Made by a program: the position numbers and the translations under genes. From the NCBI GenBank assembly GCA_030426065.1, contig JAUHZH010000067.1, positions 1 through 8,748 on the forward strand: 8,748 nucleotides of DNA, written 5' to 3'. Of the stretch, positions 1 to 5,753 are shown one piece after another; positions within the stretch are counted from its first letter, which is position 1; each line of letters begins with the position of its first letter. The notes under the pieces are model-generated. The model was not told the origin of the DNA. It did not search any database and worked only from the letters and a program-made list of their open reading frames with translations. The stretch comes from Gammaproteobacteria bacterium (lineage in GTDB: Bacteria > Pseudomonadota > Gammaproteobacteria > Xanthomonadales > Marinicellaceae).

Positions 1-164
1 CGAAAAATGTCACCGGGTTTGATGGGTTGGTCAACGGGTTGGTCAAGCACCACGCCTTGTAAAGATATGGCGTGTACAAAGGTAGGCCAGCAGTGCATGC
101 CAGAAAATAATTGTGCTTTGGATTCGAACGCAACGAACCCTGGGTTTGTGTGAGTGTTTTCCAT
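1..164 (-). CDS. Unrecognised protein, N-terminal part only (runs off left edge)
   Basis: An open frame reads leftward from an ATG at 164-162 to the window edge: 54 codons without a stop, starting MENTHTNPGFVAFESK and ending near QPIKPGDIF. Codon choice (AAC, CAC, CAA, GGC, TGC) resembles the neighbouring genes, which is why I think it is coding. There is no signal peptide or membrane segment. An in-frame duplication gives two DQP units (residues about 41-47). An in-frame ATG at 173-171 would add three residues (MIL). Neither start has a clear Shine-Dalgarno sequence, so the start is uncertain. I do not recognise the family. It is followed on the same strand by nothing in view, because the rest lies outside the window. 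Confidence 0.45.
   Translation of the reverse strand, partial: MENTHTNPGFVAFESKAQLFSGMHCWPTFVHAISLQGVVLDQPVDQPIKPGDIF
24..47. repeat. 12-bp tandem duplication inside the partial gene
   Basis: The unit GGGTTGGTCAAC (24-35) is followed directly by GGGTTGGTCAAG (36-47), 11 of 12 bases identical. Read on the minus strand in the frame of the partial gene it encodes LDQP then VDQP, so it keeps the frame. It looks like a small slippage duplication within coding sequence. Confidence 0.7.
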
Positions 165-170
165 CAATAT

Positions 171-184
171 CATTGAAATCAATG
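171..184. promoter_or_regulatory. Perfect dyad CATTGA-AA-TCAATG upstream of the partial gene
   Basis: Six-base arms CATTGA (171-176) and TCAATG (179-184) are perfect inverted repeats around a central AA. They lie 7-20 nt upstream of the minus-strand ATG at 164, where a ribosome binding site or repressor site would be. A second small dyad, CAAT-ATC-ATTG (165-175), overlaps it. I cannot name a regulator. Short AT-rich dyads also occur by chance, so this is only a candidate operator. Confidence 0.25.
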
Positions 185-260
185 TTGTGGTTATAAAATG
201 AGTCAGTTCGAATTATCGCTTATATTAACTTCAAATGATGCCAACGCCATCACAAAAATA

Positions 261-290
261 GAATAAACGTTCGATTTTTTCCGCTGAACG
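261..290 (-). terminator. Weak candidate terminator after the PhnD-like gene
   Basis: On the minus strand, CGTTC (290-286) and GAACG (272-268) can pair as a 5-bp stem with a 13-nt loop, followed by the T-rich stretch TTTATTC (267-261). It sits 17 nt past the stop codon at 307. The stem is short and the loop large, so termination here is only a suggestion. Apart from this and the dyad at 171-184, I see nothing else in 165-306. Confidence 0.25.
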
Positions 291-306
291 GTTTTCGAAT
301 CAAAAA

Positions 307-1101
307 TCAGTAAAGCAGTCGGGTTAAATAATCCGCCAGGCCTTTGTAACTTTCAGGATCCACTTCGATGAAACCGTCGGTGTTCAATTCTGCCAAAATA
401 TCGAATGATTCATCATCGGTACCAATGGCCAAAATGGCCTTTTTAAAATTCTCGACGGTGCCAGAATCCACATGAGGTGCCGCTAAAAAGGTCAAGCCAG
501 GCATTGGGTCGCTGGCTTTCAATTCAAGTAAATTGGAATAAATCTCATAAACTGAGCTGGGGACGATGGCGGCTTGCGCTGTTTGTGCGAACACCTGTTC
601 CATCACATCTTCCCATGACAAAGCAGAAACCACTTTCTGTGGTTGCAAAAACAGGTCAGTGAACCAGCGGTCGAAAAGCAATGATGCCATGTTGGGGTTG
701 GGCAGCATGACCACGCTTTTGCCAACCAAAAACTGGTCGATTGATTGGCCTTCAGCAGGTTCAAAGTCAGAAATCAGGTGGTACCTGGTGTCTTCTTGAA
801 CGCGGGCAATGGGTTTGTAGCCCTTTTGTTCCATGCGATAGGCCGCGACATGTGCAGCGTCAAGGCTGAATTCCGGTGTTTGGTTTTTGGCAGCGCGCCA
901 GTAAAAGTAATAGTTGTCCTTGATCTCAATGTTGACGGTGTAACCGGTTTGTTTCTCCAGGTGTTTTTTCAGTGGTTCGTAAACAAATTGAGCTTGTTCG
1001 ACAGGAAAAGTGGCTTCTACGGCCAGTGTGACTGTTTGGGCTTGCAATGATCCAAAAAAGATCAAAGCGGTCAATAAGCAGGTCAATCTTGTGGTGGTCA
1101 T
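307..1101 (-). CDS. PhnD-like periplasmic solute-binding protein
   Basis: The 264-residue protein has a signal peptide (MTTTRLT, hydrophobic residues 8-19, likely cut after LQA at 21). The mature part reads as a periplasmic binding protein of the phosphate/phosphite/phosphonate (PhnD-like, PF12974) type: a beta strand TVTLAVEA (23-30), then the conserved helix FVYEPLKKHLEKQTGY (39-54), DAAHVAAY (81-88), and the hinge-loop region VGKSVVMLPNPNMAS (126-140). Family members capture an anion in the periplasm, usually for an ABC importer; some act as sensors. The usual Ser/Thr-rich phosphonate loop is not seen here (PNPNMAS instead), so the ligand is open. No permease or ATPase gene lies in the window. 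The start has AGGA at good spacing (GGAAATAAATC before ATG), and a strong promoter precedes it. Family call is fairly safe; substrate is unknown. Confidence 0.8.
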   Translation of the reverse strand: MTTTRLTCLLTALIFFGSLQAQTVTLAVEATFPVEQAQFVYEPLKKHLEKQTGYTVNIEIKDNYYFYWRAAKNQTPEFSLDAAHVAAYRMEQKGYKPIARVQEDTRYHLISDFEPAEGQSIDQFLVGKSVVMLPNPNMASLLFDRWFTDLFLQPQKVVSALSWEDVMEQVFAQTAQAAIVPSSVYEIYSNLLELKASDPMPGLTFLAAPHVDSGTVENFKKAILAIGTDDESFDILAELNTDGFIEVDPESYKGLADYLTRLLY

Positions 1102-1126
1102 GATTTATTTCCTATAATTTAAGATT

Positions 1127-1155
1127 AATATAACAATAAATCATTGCAAGTTCAA
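1127..1155 (-). promoter_or_regulatory. Sigma-70 promoter for the PhnD-like gene
   Basis: On the minus strand TTGAAC (1155-1150) and TATATT (1132-1127) are separated by exactly 17 bases. The predicted transcript start is near 1120, giving a leader of about 20 nt that contains the AGGA ribosome binding site. It lies in the gap after ygfZ, so the PhnD-like gene can be expressed independently of ygfZ. The call rests on match to consensus and position. Confidence 0.65.
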
Positions 1156-1186
1156 TTGTTTGTGATGCCTTTTTAATGTGCCTTAA

Positions 1187-1879
1187 TCATCCTTCTGTGG
1201 TGGTGTTGGCGACCACCCCTTGTCGCAACCATTGCCCTTTGATTTCAATGGCAGGGCCGCACCATTCAATTTTCGAGAAGGCATCCTCGACCGGTTTGCT
1301 GTGGTCATCTGCGGTGACTTCAATCAGCCGCATCCGTTTTTTGACTTGACCCAAATAGTGCAACCGAGCAACGATTTCTTGGCCTGGAAAACAGCCTTTT
1401 TTGAAATCGATGATGTGGTTTTGGTCCAGATTGACATGTTGTGGGATGTGTTCATCTTGGTGAGCTGCAGTGATCCAAGGCAAACCCCATTCGAATAACG
1501 TGGGCCACATTGAATCCTGTTGGCCTGTTTGTGCTGTGTCCAGCGGGTATTGGTTCACGGTGGTGTCCATCGTTTGGCCTGTGTTCACCAATGACCAATC
1601 AGCTTCTGGCGTCACTGCCACATCCATGCGAAAACGCCGCATGTTCAGGTACTGGACCAATGATTCGGAGAGGCTTTGATCCACTGCCAGCCACAGTTGT
1701 TCACTGTCGGTGACGATGAAAAGGGTGTATAAGATACGTCCTTTGGGGCTGCAAATCGCTGTGTATTGGCATTGTCTTGTTTCAGTCGGCAGTGTTTGGG
1801 ACAAGGTTTGGTTGTTGATGAACTCGAAACATTGGTTGCCTGTGATGTGGATGATGTCGATGTCTTGGTAAGATGTCAT
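1187..1879 (-). CDS. ygfZ: YgfZ folate-binding protein (Fe-S cluster maintenance, Iba57 homologue)
   Basis: The 230-residue protein carries the YgfZ signature KGCFPGQE (161-168) with its conserved Cys163, followed by VARLHYLGQVKKRM (170-183), as in E. coli YgfZ. The N-terminal part (FINNQTLSQTL, then SPKGRILYTLFI) matches the GcvT-like fold that binds tetrahydrofolate. YgfZ and its mitochondrial relative Iba57 support the making or repair of [4Fe-4S] enzymes. The protein is shorter than E. coli YgfZ (about 326 residues), with a reduced middle and C-terminal part; this compact form occurs in other proteobacteria and no frame break is seen. AAGG lies 8-9 nt before the ATG. It is divergent from the succinate dehydrogenase operon, whose SdhB, like IspG at the operon end, is an Fe-S protein and so a plausible beneficiary. 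Confidence 0.88.
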   Translation of the reverse strand: MTSYQDIDIIHITGNQCFEFINNQTLSQTLPTETRQCQYTAICSPKGRILYTLFIVTDSEQLWLAVDQSLSESLVQYLNMRRFRMDVAVTPEADWSLVNTGQTMDTTVNQYPLDTAQTGQQDSMWPTLFEWGLPWITAAHQDEHIPQHVNLDQNHIIDFKKGCFPGQEIVARLHYLGQVKKRMRLIEVTADDHSKPVEDAFSKIEWCGPAIEIKGQWLRQGVVANTTTEG

Positions 1880-1910
1880 GGACTTTGCCTTTTAAAAACG
1901 AATGGATTGA

Positions 1911-1918
1911 ATTATAAT
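1911..1918. promoter_or_regulatory. Palindromic -10 element shared by ygfZ and the sdh operon
   Basis: ATTATAAT is its own reverse complement, so it gives TATAAT rightward (1913-1918) and TATAAT leftward (1916-1911). Rightward transcription would begin near 1925, about 23 nt before the sdhAF4 ATG at 1948. Leftward transcription would begin near 1904, about 25 nt before the ygfZ ATG at 1879. Neither direction has a good -35: TTTTAA (1890-1895) is the best rightward one at 17-bp spacing, and leftward I see only CAGCAT. The near-equal leader lengths support use in both directions, but this is inferred from sequence alone. Confidence 0.55.
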
Positions 1919-1936
1919 GCCACGCGAACTTGAATG

Positions 1937-1954
1937 CTGTCATTCTGATGTCAG
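1937..1954 (+). promoter_or_regulatory. Imperfect dyad / hairpin over the sdhAF4 start codon
   Basis: CTGTCAT (1937-1943) pairs with ATGTCAG (1948-1954) across a 4-nt TCTG loop, with one T-T mismatch in the middle of the arms. The 3' arm begins with the ATG start codon, so in RNA the hairpin would hide the start; as DNA it could be an operator just inside the transcript. No Shine-Dalgarno sequence is visible for this ATG. The stem is modest in strength. Confidence 0.3.
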
Positions 1955-2115
1955 AAAAGCCAAAAACACAGTCCGATACCACCGCAAAGAAACCAAATGA
2001 TGCGCCGGAAACAAACCAAGAGCCAAAGCCCAAAGAAATTGGTGGCCGCAAAGATGGTTTGGATCCGACCCGGTATGGTGATTGGGAAAAAAATGGCCGA
2101 TGCATTGACTTTTAA
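1948..2115 (+). CDS. Succinate dehydrogenase assembly factor 4 (DUF1674/SDHAF4 family)
   Basis: This 55-residue protein ends with the family signature: GGRKDGLDPTRYGDWEKNG (positions 31-49) and then RCIDF at the very C-terminus, close to the end of mitochondrial SDHAF4/Sdh8. The N-terminal half is Lys/Pro/Gln-rich and probably disordered. In eukaryotes SDHAF4 binds the FAD-loaded flavoprotein SdhA, keeps it from giving off radicals and helps it join SdhB. Its place as first gene of the sdh operon, 14 nt before sdhC, supports the same role here. The frame can be extended to a TTG at 1930, but the ATG at 1948 gives the expected length and fits a transcript start near 1925. There is no clear ribosome binding site, and the ATG lies in a small hairpin, so its translation may be weak or regulated. 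Confidence 0.88.
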   Translation: MSEKPKTQSDTTAKKPNDAPETNQEPKPKEIGGRKDGLDPTRYGDWEKNGRCIDF

Positions 2116-2129
2116 TTCACAGGATTTTC

Positions 2130-2507
2130 ATGAGTAATACACAAAGACCGCTGTCACCGCATCTGCAGGTGTACAAGCCGCAATTGACATCGATGTTGTC
2201 AATCACACACCGCCTGACGGGTTTGTACTTGTCGTTGGGTTTGGTCATTTTCGTCTACTGGCTGTTTTCAGTTGCCAAATCGCCCACCATGGCTGATGAA
2301 ATGGTGGCTTTTGCCAACACCACATTCGGCTGTGTGCTTTTCTACAGTTGGGTGTTCGCCTTCTCATACCATTTGTGCAATGGCATCCGCCATTTGTTTT
2401 GGGATGTGGGTAAAGGCTACTCGATTCCAGCGGTTTACCGATCGGGTTATGCCGTGATCGTCGGTGCAGCTGTTTTGACCGCTTTGGTTTACTTTTTGGG
2501 TCGATAG
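2130..2507 (+). CDS. sdhC: Succinate dehydrogenase cytochrome b556 membrane anchor subunit SdhC
   Basis: The 125-residue protein opens with RPLSPHLQVYK (6-16), typical of SdhC. It then has SITHRLTG (24-31), in which Ser24 and Arg28 correspond to the ubiquinone-site Ser27 and Arg31 of E. coli. It has three membrane helices (about 29-49, 62-84 and 105-123). YHLCNGIRH (80-88) carries His81, matching heme b ligand His84 of E. coli SdhC. Together with SdhD it anchors complex II in the inner membrane, binds heme b and passes electrons from SdhB to ubiquinone. The start ATG has AGGA (2121-2124) five bases upstream. It follows sdhAF4 by 14 nt, and its stop overlaps the sdhD ribosome binding site. Confidence 0.95.
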   Translation: MSNTQRPLSPHLQVYKPQLTSMLSITHRLTGLYLSLGLVIFVYWLFSVAKSPTMADEMVAFANTTFGCVLFYSWVFAFSYHLCNGIRHLFWDVGKGYSIPAVYRSGYAVIVGAAVLTALVYFLGR

Positions 2508-2512
2508 GAGGT
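2506..2512 (+). promoter_or_regulatory. Strong Shine-Dalgarno of sdhD overlapping the sdhC stop
   Basis: AGGAGGT begins inside the TAG stop codon of sdhC (2505-2507) and ends four bases before the sdhD ATG at 2517. The same arrangement recurs before sdhB, where AAAGGAGGT (4684-4692) overlaps the TAA stop of sdhA (4683-4685). By contrast sdhA (ATG at 2898, 3 nt after the sdhD stop) has no strong site and probably depends on coupling to sdhD translation. Confidence 0.8.
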
Positions 2513-2516
2513 CATC

Positions 2517-2894
2517 ATGAGTTATCAATCGGATTTAGGAAAGGTCAAAGGACTGGGTTCTGCCAAGCATGGTTTTGGCCACTGGTGGATGCAAAGGATC
2601 ACAGCGGTGCTGTTGATTCCATGCGGCCTGTTCGTGTTGTTCGGTTTGAATGGCATCGATCAGATGTCAGCTGCTTCGGCTGCAGCCTGGTTGGCTCAAC
2701 CATTGAATGCCGGCATCACGTTGTTGTTTTCGCTGGCTGCCAGCTACCATGCCGCATTGGGCATCCAAGTCGTGGTCGAAGATTACGTACATGGTCACGC
2801 CATGAACCTGACTTTGCGCTTCATCACCAAGTTGTTGATGATCGCCATGATGATGACCAGCATTTACGCCATTGCCACTTTGTTATTTGGATAA
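2517..2894 (+). CDS. sdhD: Succinate dehydrogenase membrane anchor subunit SdhD
   Basis: The 125-residue protein has three hydrophobic helices (about 28-46, 64-87, 98-123). YHAALGIQVVVEDYVH (77-92) holds His78, the second heme b ligand (His71 in E. coli), and Asp89-Tyr90, the pair matching E. coli Asp82-Tyr83 at the ubiquinone site, with the same spacing of 11 residues from the His. The short N-terminus contains GSAKHGFGHWWMQRITA (14-30), as usual in the alpha/gamma-proteobacterial form. It pairs with SdhC to hold heme b and the quinone site. It is translated from a strong AGGAGGT that overlaps the sdhC stop, which suggests matched output of the two anchors. Confidence 0.95.
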   Translation: MSYQSDLGKVKGLGSAKHGFGHWWMQRITAVLLIPCGLFVLFGLNGIDQMSAASAAAWLAQPLNAGITLLFSLAASYHAALGIQVVVEDYVHGHAMNLTLRFITKLLMIAMMMTSIYAIATLLFG

Positions 2895-2897
2895 ACC

Positions 2898-4685
2898 ATG
2901 ACTCAAGCATATAAAATCACAGAACACAAATTTGACGCCATCGTTGTTGGCGCAGGCGGTGCTGGATTGCGCGCCACCATGGGTTTGGCAACCAAAGGAT
3001 TGTCAACAGCCTGTATCACCAAAGTTTTTCCAACCCGTTCACACACAGTGGCAGCCCAGGGTGGCATGTCAGCTTCGTTGGGCAACATGGGCGAAGACAA
3101 CTGGCGTTGGCACATGTACGACACCATCAAAGGATCAGACTGGTTGGGTGATCAGGATGCCATTGAATACATGTGTCGAGAAGCGGTTCCATCCGTGATC
3201 GAATTGGAACATTATGGTGTGCCATTTTCACGCACAGAAGACGGCAAAATTTACCAAAGGCCATTTGGTGGCATGACCACCAATTTTGGCGAAGGCACGG
3301 CACAAAGAACCTGCGCGGCTGCTGACCGTACCGGTCACGCCATTTTGCACACCTTGTACCAACAGTCCTTACAATACGACGCATCATTTTTTATTGAATA
3401 CTTCGCCATTGATTTGGTGATGGAGAACGGTGAATGTAAAGGTGTTTTGGCTTGGAATTTGGCCGATGGTACTTTGCATTTGTTCCGCGGTCAGGCCGTG
3501 ATCTTGGCCACTGGCGGTTATGGTCGTGCTTATTTCTCATGCACATCAGCCCACACCTGTACCGGTGATGGTAACGCCATGGTTTTGCGTGCTGGCTTGC
3601 CACTGCAAGACATGGAATTCGTACAGTTCCACCCAACCGGCATTTATGGTGCAGGTTGCTTGATCACCGAAGGTGTTCGCGGTGAGGGCGGTATCTTGCG
3701 TAACTCCAAAGGCGAACGCTTCATGGAGCGCTATGCCCCGAATGCCAAAGATTTGGCTTCTCGTGATGTGGTTTCACGTTCGATGACCATCGAGGTCAGA
3801 GAAGGCCGCGGGGTCGGTGCCGAAGGCGACCACATTCACTTGCATTTGGAGCATTTGGGCGCGGATGTGATCAACAAACGCTTGCCAGGCATTGCCGAGT
3901 CGGCTGAAATTTTTGCTGGTGTGGACGTCAGCAAAGAACCGATCCCTGTGATCCCCACCGTCCATTACAACATGGGCGGCATTCCCACCAATTACCACGG
4001 TGAAGTGGTTTATAAAGACGGAGACAACCCAGATAAAGTCGTGCCTGGTTTGTTTGCCATCGGTGAAGCGGCTTGTGTATCAGTTCATGGTGCCAACCGT
4101 TTGGGATCGAATTCATTGCTGGATTTGATTGTGTTTGGACGCGCGGTGGCGAATCGCTGTGGTGACATCATCAAGCCAGGTGCCAAACATTCTGAATTGC
4201 CCAAAGACGCATTGGATGCTTCATTGGATCGTTTGGACAAAACACGTTACGCCCAAGGTGACATCAAAACCGCTGAGCTGCGTTTGGAAATGCAGAAAAT
4301 CATGCAAAACAATGCCGCTGTTTTCAGAACCGGTGAAGTGTTGCAGGAAGGTTGTGAGAAAATTGCGGCCACAGCTGCGAAAATCGACAACGTCCATGTT
4401 TCGGACACTTCAATGGTTTGGAACACCGATTTGGTGGAAACATTGGAGCTGCAAAACCTGATGGGTCAAGCCAAAGTCACCATGTTTTCTGCTGAAAACC
4501 GCAAAGAGTCTCGTGGCGCCCATGCCCGCGAAGATTTCCCAGACCGTGATGATGACCAATGGATGAAACACACTTTGGCCTACTTGGATGAAGGCGGTCA
4601 AGTGAATTTCGACTACCGACCGGTTCACATGTACACACTGAGTGATGAATGTGAAGTGATTCCACCCAAACCACGTGTTTATTAA
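2898..4685 (+). CDS. sdhA: Succinate dehydrogenase flavoprotein subunit SdhA
   Basis: This 595-residue subunit oxidises succinate to fumarate on the cytoplasmic face of the inner membrane (E. coli SdhA has 588 residues). GAGGAG (18-23) is the FAD dinucleotide-binding motif. SHTVAAQGG (48-56) carries His49, the residue that holds FAD covalently (His45 in E. coli). Active-site residues are all present: His245 in QFHPTG, Glu258 and Arg261 in TEGVRGEGG, Arg289 in SRDVVSRS, His356 in TVHYNMGG and Arg401 in GANRLGSNSLLDL. The C-terminus ends CEVIPPKPRVY, as in the family. The start is 3 nt after sdhD with little ribosome binding site, so translation is probably coupled. Two putative FAD-related assembly factors for this subunit, SDHAF4 and SdhE, are encoded in the same operon. 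Confidence 0.98.
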   Translation: MTQAYKITEHKFDAIVVGAGGAGLRATMGLATKGLSTACITKVFPTRSHTVAAQGGMSASLGNMGEDNWRWHMYDTIKGSDWLGDQDAIEYMCREAVPSVIELEHYGVPFSRTEDGKIYQRPFGGMTTNFGEGTAQRTCAAADRTGHAILHTLYQQSLQYDASFFIEYFAIDLVMENGECKGVLAWNLADGTLHLFRGQAVILATGGYGRAYFSCTSAHTCTGDGNAMVLRAGLPLQDMEFVQFHPTGIYGAGCLITEGVRGEGGILRNSKGERFMERYAPNAKDLASRDVVSRSMTIEVREGRGVGAEGDHIHLHLEHLGADVINKRLPGIAESAEIFAGVDVSKEPIPVIPTVHYNMGGIPTNYHGEVVYKDGDNPDKVVPGLFAIGEAACVSVHGANRLGSNSLLDLIVFGRAVANRCGDIIKPGAKHSELPKDALDASLDRLDKTRYAQGDIKTAELRLEMQKIMQNNAAVFRTGEVLQEGCEKIAATAAKIDNVHVSDTSMVWNTDLVETLELQNLMGQAKVTMFSAENRKESRGAHAREDFPDRDDDQWMKHTLAYLDEGGQVNFDYRPVHMYTLSDECEVIPPKPRVY

Positions 4686-4696
4686 AGGAGGTTGTC

Positions 4697-5482
4697 ATGG
4701 CTGAATTCAGATTACCAAAAAACTCAAAAATCTCCAAAGGCAATCACCACAAAGCCGATGGTGCCACCAACACAACCACGTTCAAGGTGTACCGATGGTC
4801 GCCTGATGATGATCAAAACCCCAGAACCGACACCTATGATGTCGATATGGACACTTGTGGCCCAATGGTTTTGGATGCTTTGATCAAAATCAAAGACGAG
4901 ATGGATGCCACGTTGACTTTCCGTCGATCTTGTCGTGAAGGCATTTGTGGCTCATGTGCCATGAACATCAATGGCACCAACACATTGGCCTGTACCGCTT
5001 CAATCAAGAAGCTGAAAGGCAAGACCATTTCGATTTACCCTTTGCCACACATGGAAGTCATCAAGGACTTGGTCCCTGATTTGACACACTTTTATGCCCA
5101 ATACGCCTCCATCAGGCCATGGATGCAAACCGATTCAGTGCCCTTGCCAGACAAGGAGCGGTTGCAGTCGATTGAAGACCGCGAGAAATTGGATGGTTTG
5201 TACGAGTGTATCTTGTGTGCTTGTTGTCAAACTTCGTGCCCCAGTTATTGGTGGAATGGCGACCGTTATTTGGGCCCGGCCGTGTTGTTGCAAGCCTACC
5301 GTTGGTTGGCCGATTCTCGCGATGAGTACACAGGCGAACGTTTGGAAGACTTGGAAGACCCATTCAAGGTTTACCGTTGTCACACCATCATGAACTGCGC
5401 CAACACTTGTCCCAAAGGATTGAATCCTGGCAAGGCCATTGGCGAAATCAAAAAGATGATTGCCGAGCGCCACGCGCTTTGA
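4697..5482 (+). CDS. sdhB: Succinate dehydrogenase iron-sulfur subunit SdhB
   Basis: The 261-residue protein passes electrons from the SdhA flavin to ubiquinone through three clusters. The [2Fe-2S] ligands are Cys79, Cys84, Cys87 and Cys99 (SCREGICGSCAMN, then LAC); E. coli has Asp at the third position, while this protein keeps all four Cys. The [4Fe-4S] ligands are Cys171, Cys174, Cys177 and Cys238, and the [3Fe-4S] ligands are Cys181, Cys228 and Cys234, with the same spacing as in E. coli. The N-terminus is about 24 residues longer than in E. coli (MAEFRLPKNSKISKG...), a form common in alphaproteobacteria and mitochondria. AAAGGAGGT overlapping the sdhA stop lies four bases before the ATG. 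Confidence 0.98.
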   Translation: MAEFRLPKNSKISKGNHHKADGATNTTTFKVYRWSPDDDQNPRTDTYDVDMDTCGPMVLDALIKIKDEMDATLTFRRSCREGICGSCAMNINGTNTLACTASIKKLKGKTISIYPLPHMEVIKDLVPDLTHFYAQYASIRPWMQTDSVPLPDKERLQSIEDREKLDGLYECILCACCQTSCPSYWWNGDRYLGPAVLLQAYRWLADSRDEYTGERLEDLEDPFKVYRCHTIMNCANTCPKGLNPGKAIGEIKKMIAERHAL

Positions 5483-5486
5483 TGCC

Positions 5487-5753
5487 ATGAATGATGAAGC
5501 TGCGTTATTGAGTGAAGGTTATTTTCGGTGGCGCAGCCGTCGTGGCATGAAAGAGTTGGATTTTGTTCTGAATCGTTTTTTGGACGAACATTACGAATCT
5601 ATGACGATGCCGCAAAAACAAGCCTTCGATGCCTTCCTAGGTACCGAGGACATGACTTTGTGGTATTGGCTCAGCGGCAAATCCCAACCAGAAGACGAAG
5701 ACACGGCTCAGCTGGTGGCGACCATTTGTGAAGCCGGTTACCTTAAAAAGTAA
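5487..5753 (+). CDS. sdhE: FAD assembly factor SdhE (SDHAF2 family, formerly YgfY/CptB)
   Basis: The 88-residue protein contains the SdhE signature RGMKELD (19-25), including the conserved RGxxE motif whose Gly contacts SdhA. The preceding FRWRSR and the following FLDEHYESM and WYWLSG also match the family. SdhE binds SdhA and promotes covalent attachment of FAD. The ATG at 5487 gives the normal family length. The frame also extends upstream to a TTG at 5460 inside sdhB, but those nine residues (MPSATRFDA) do not look like SdhE. There is no good ribosome binding site; the start lies 4 nt after the sdhB stop, so coupling is likely. The 3' end overlaps the next gene by 26 nt. Confidence 0.93.
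   Translation: MNDEAALLSEGYFRWRSRRGMKELDFVLNRFLDEHYESMTMPQKQAFDAFLGTEDMTLWYWLSGKSQPEDEDTAQLVATICEAGYLKK

Noticed and set aside
1930..1947. TTG start adding six residues to the SDHAF4-type protein
   Set aside because: It would begin only a few bases from the predicted transcript start and adds no conserved residues; the ATG at 1948 fits family length.
1782..2105. Minus-strand open frame (107 codons) spanning the ygfZ start, the shared promoter and the SDHAF4 gene
   Set aside because: It crosses two well supported coding starts and the promoter between them, and its peptide looks like antisense of the SDHAF4 motif.
5460..5486. TTG start adding nine residues to SdhE
   Set aside because: The added residues overlap the end of sdhB and are not SdhE-like; the ATG at 5487 gives the usual N-terminus.
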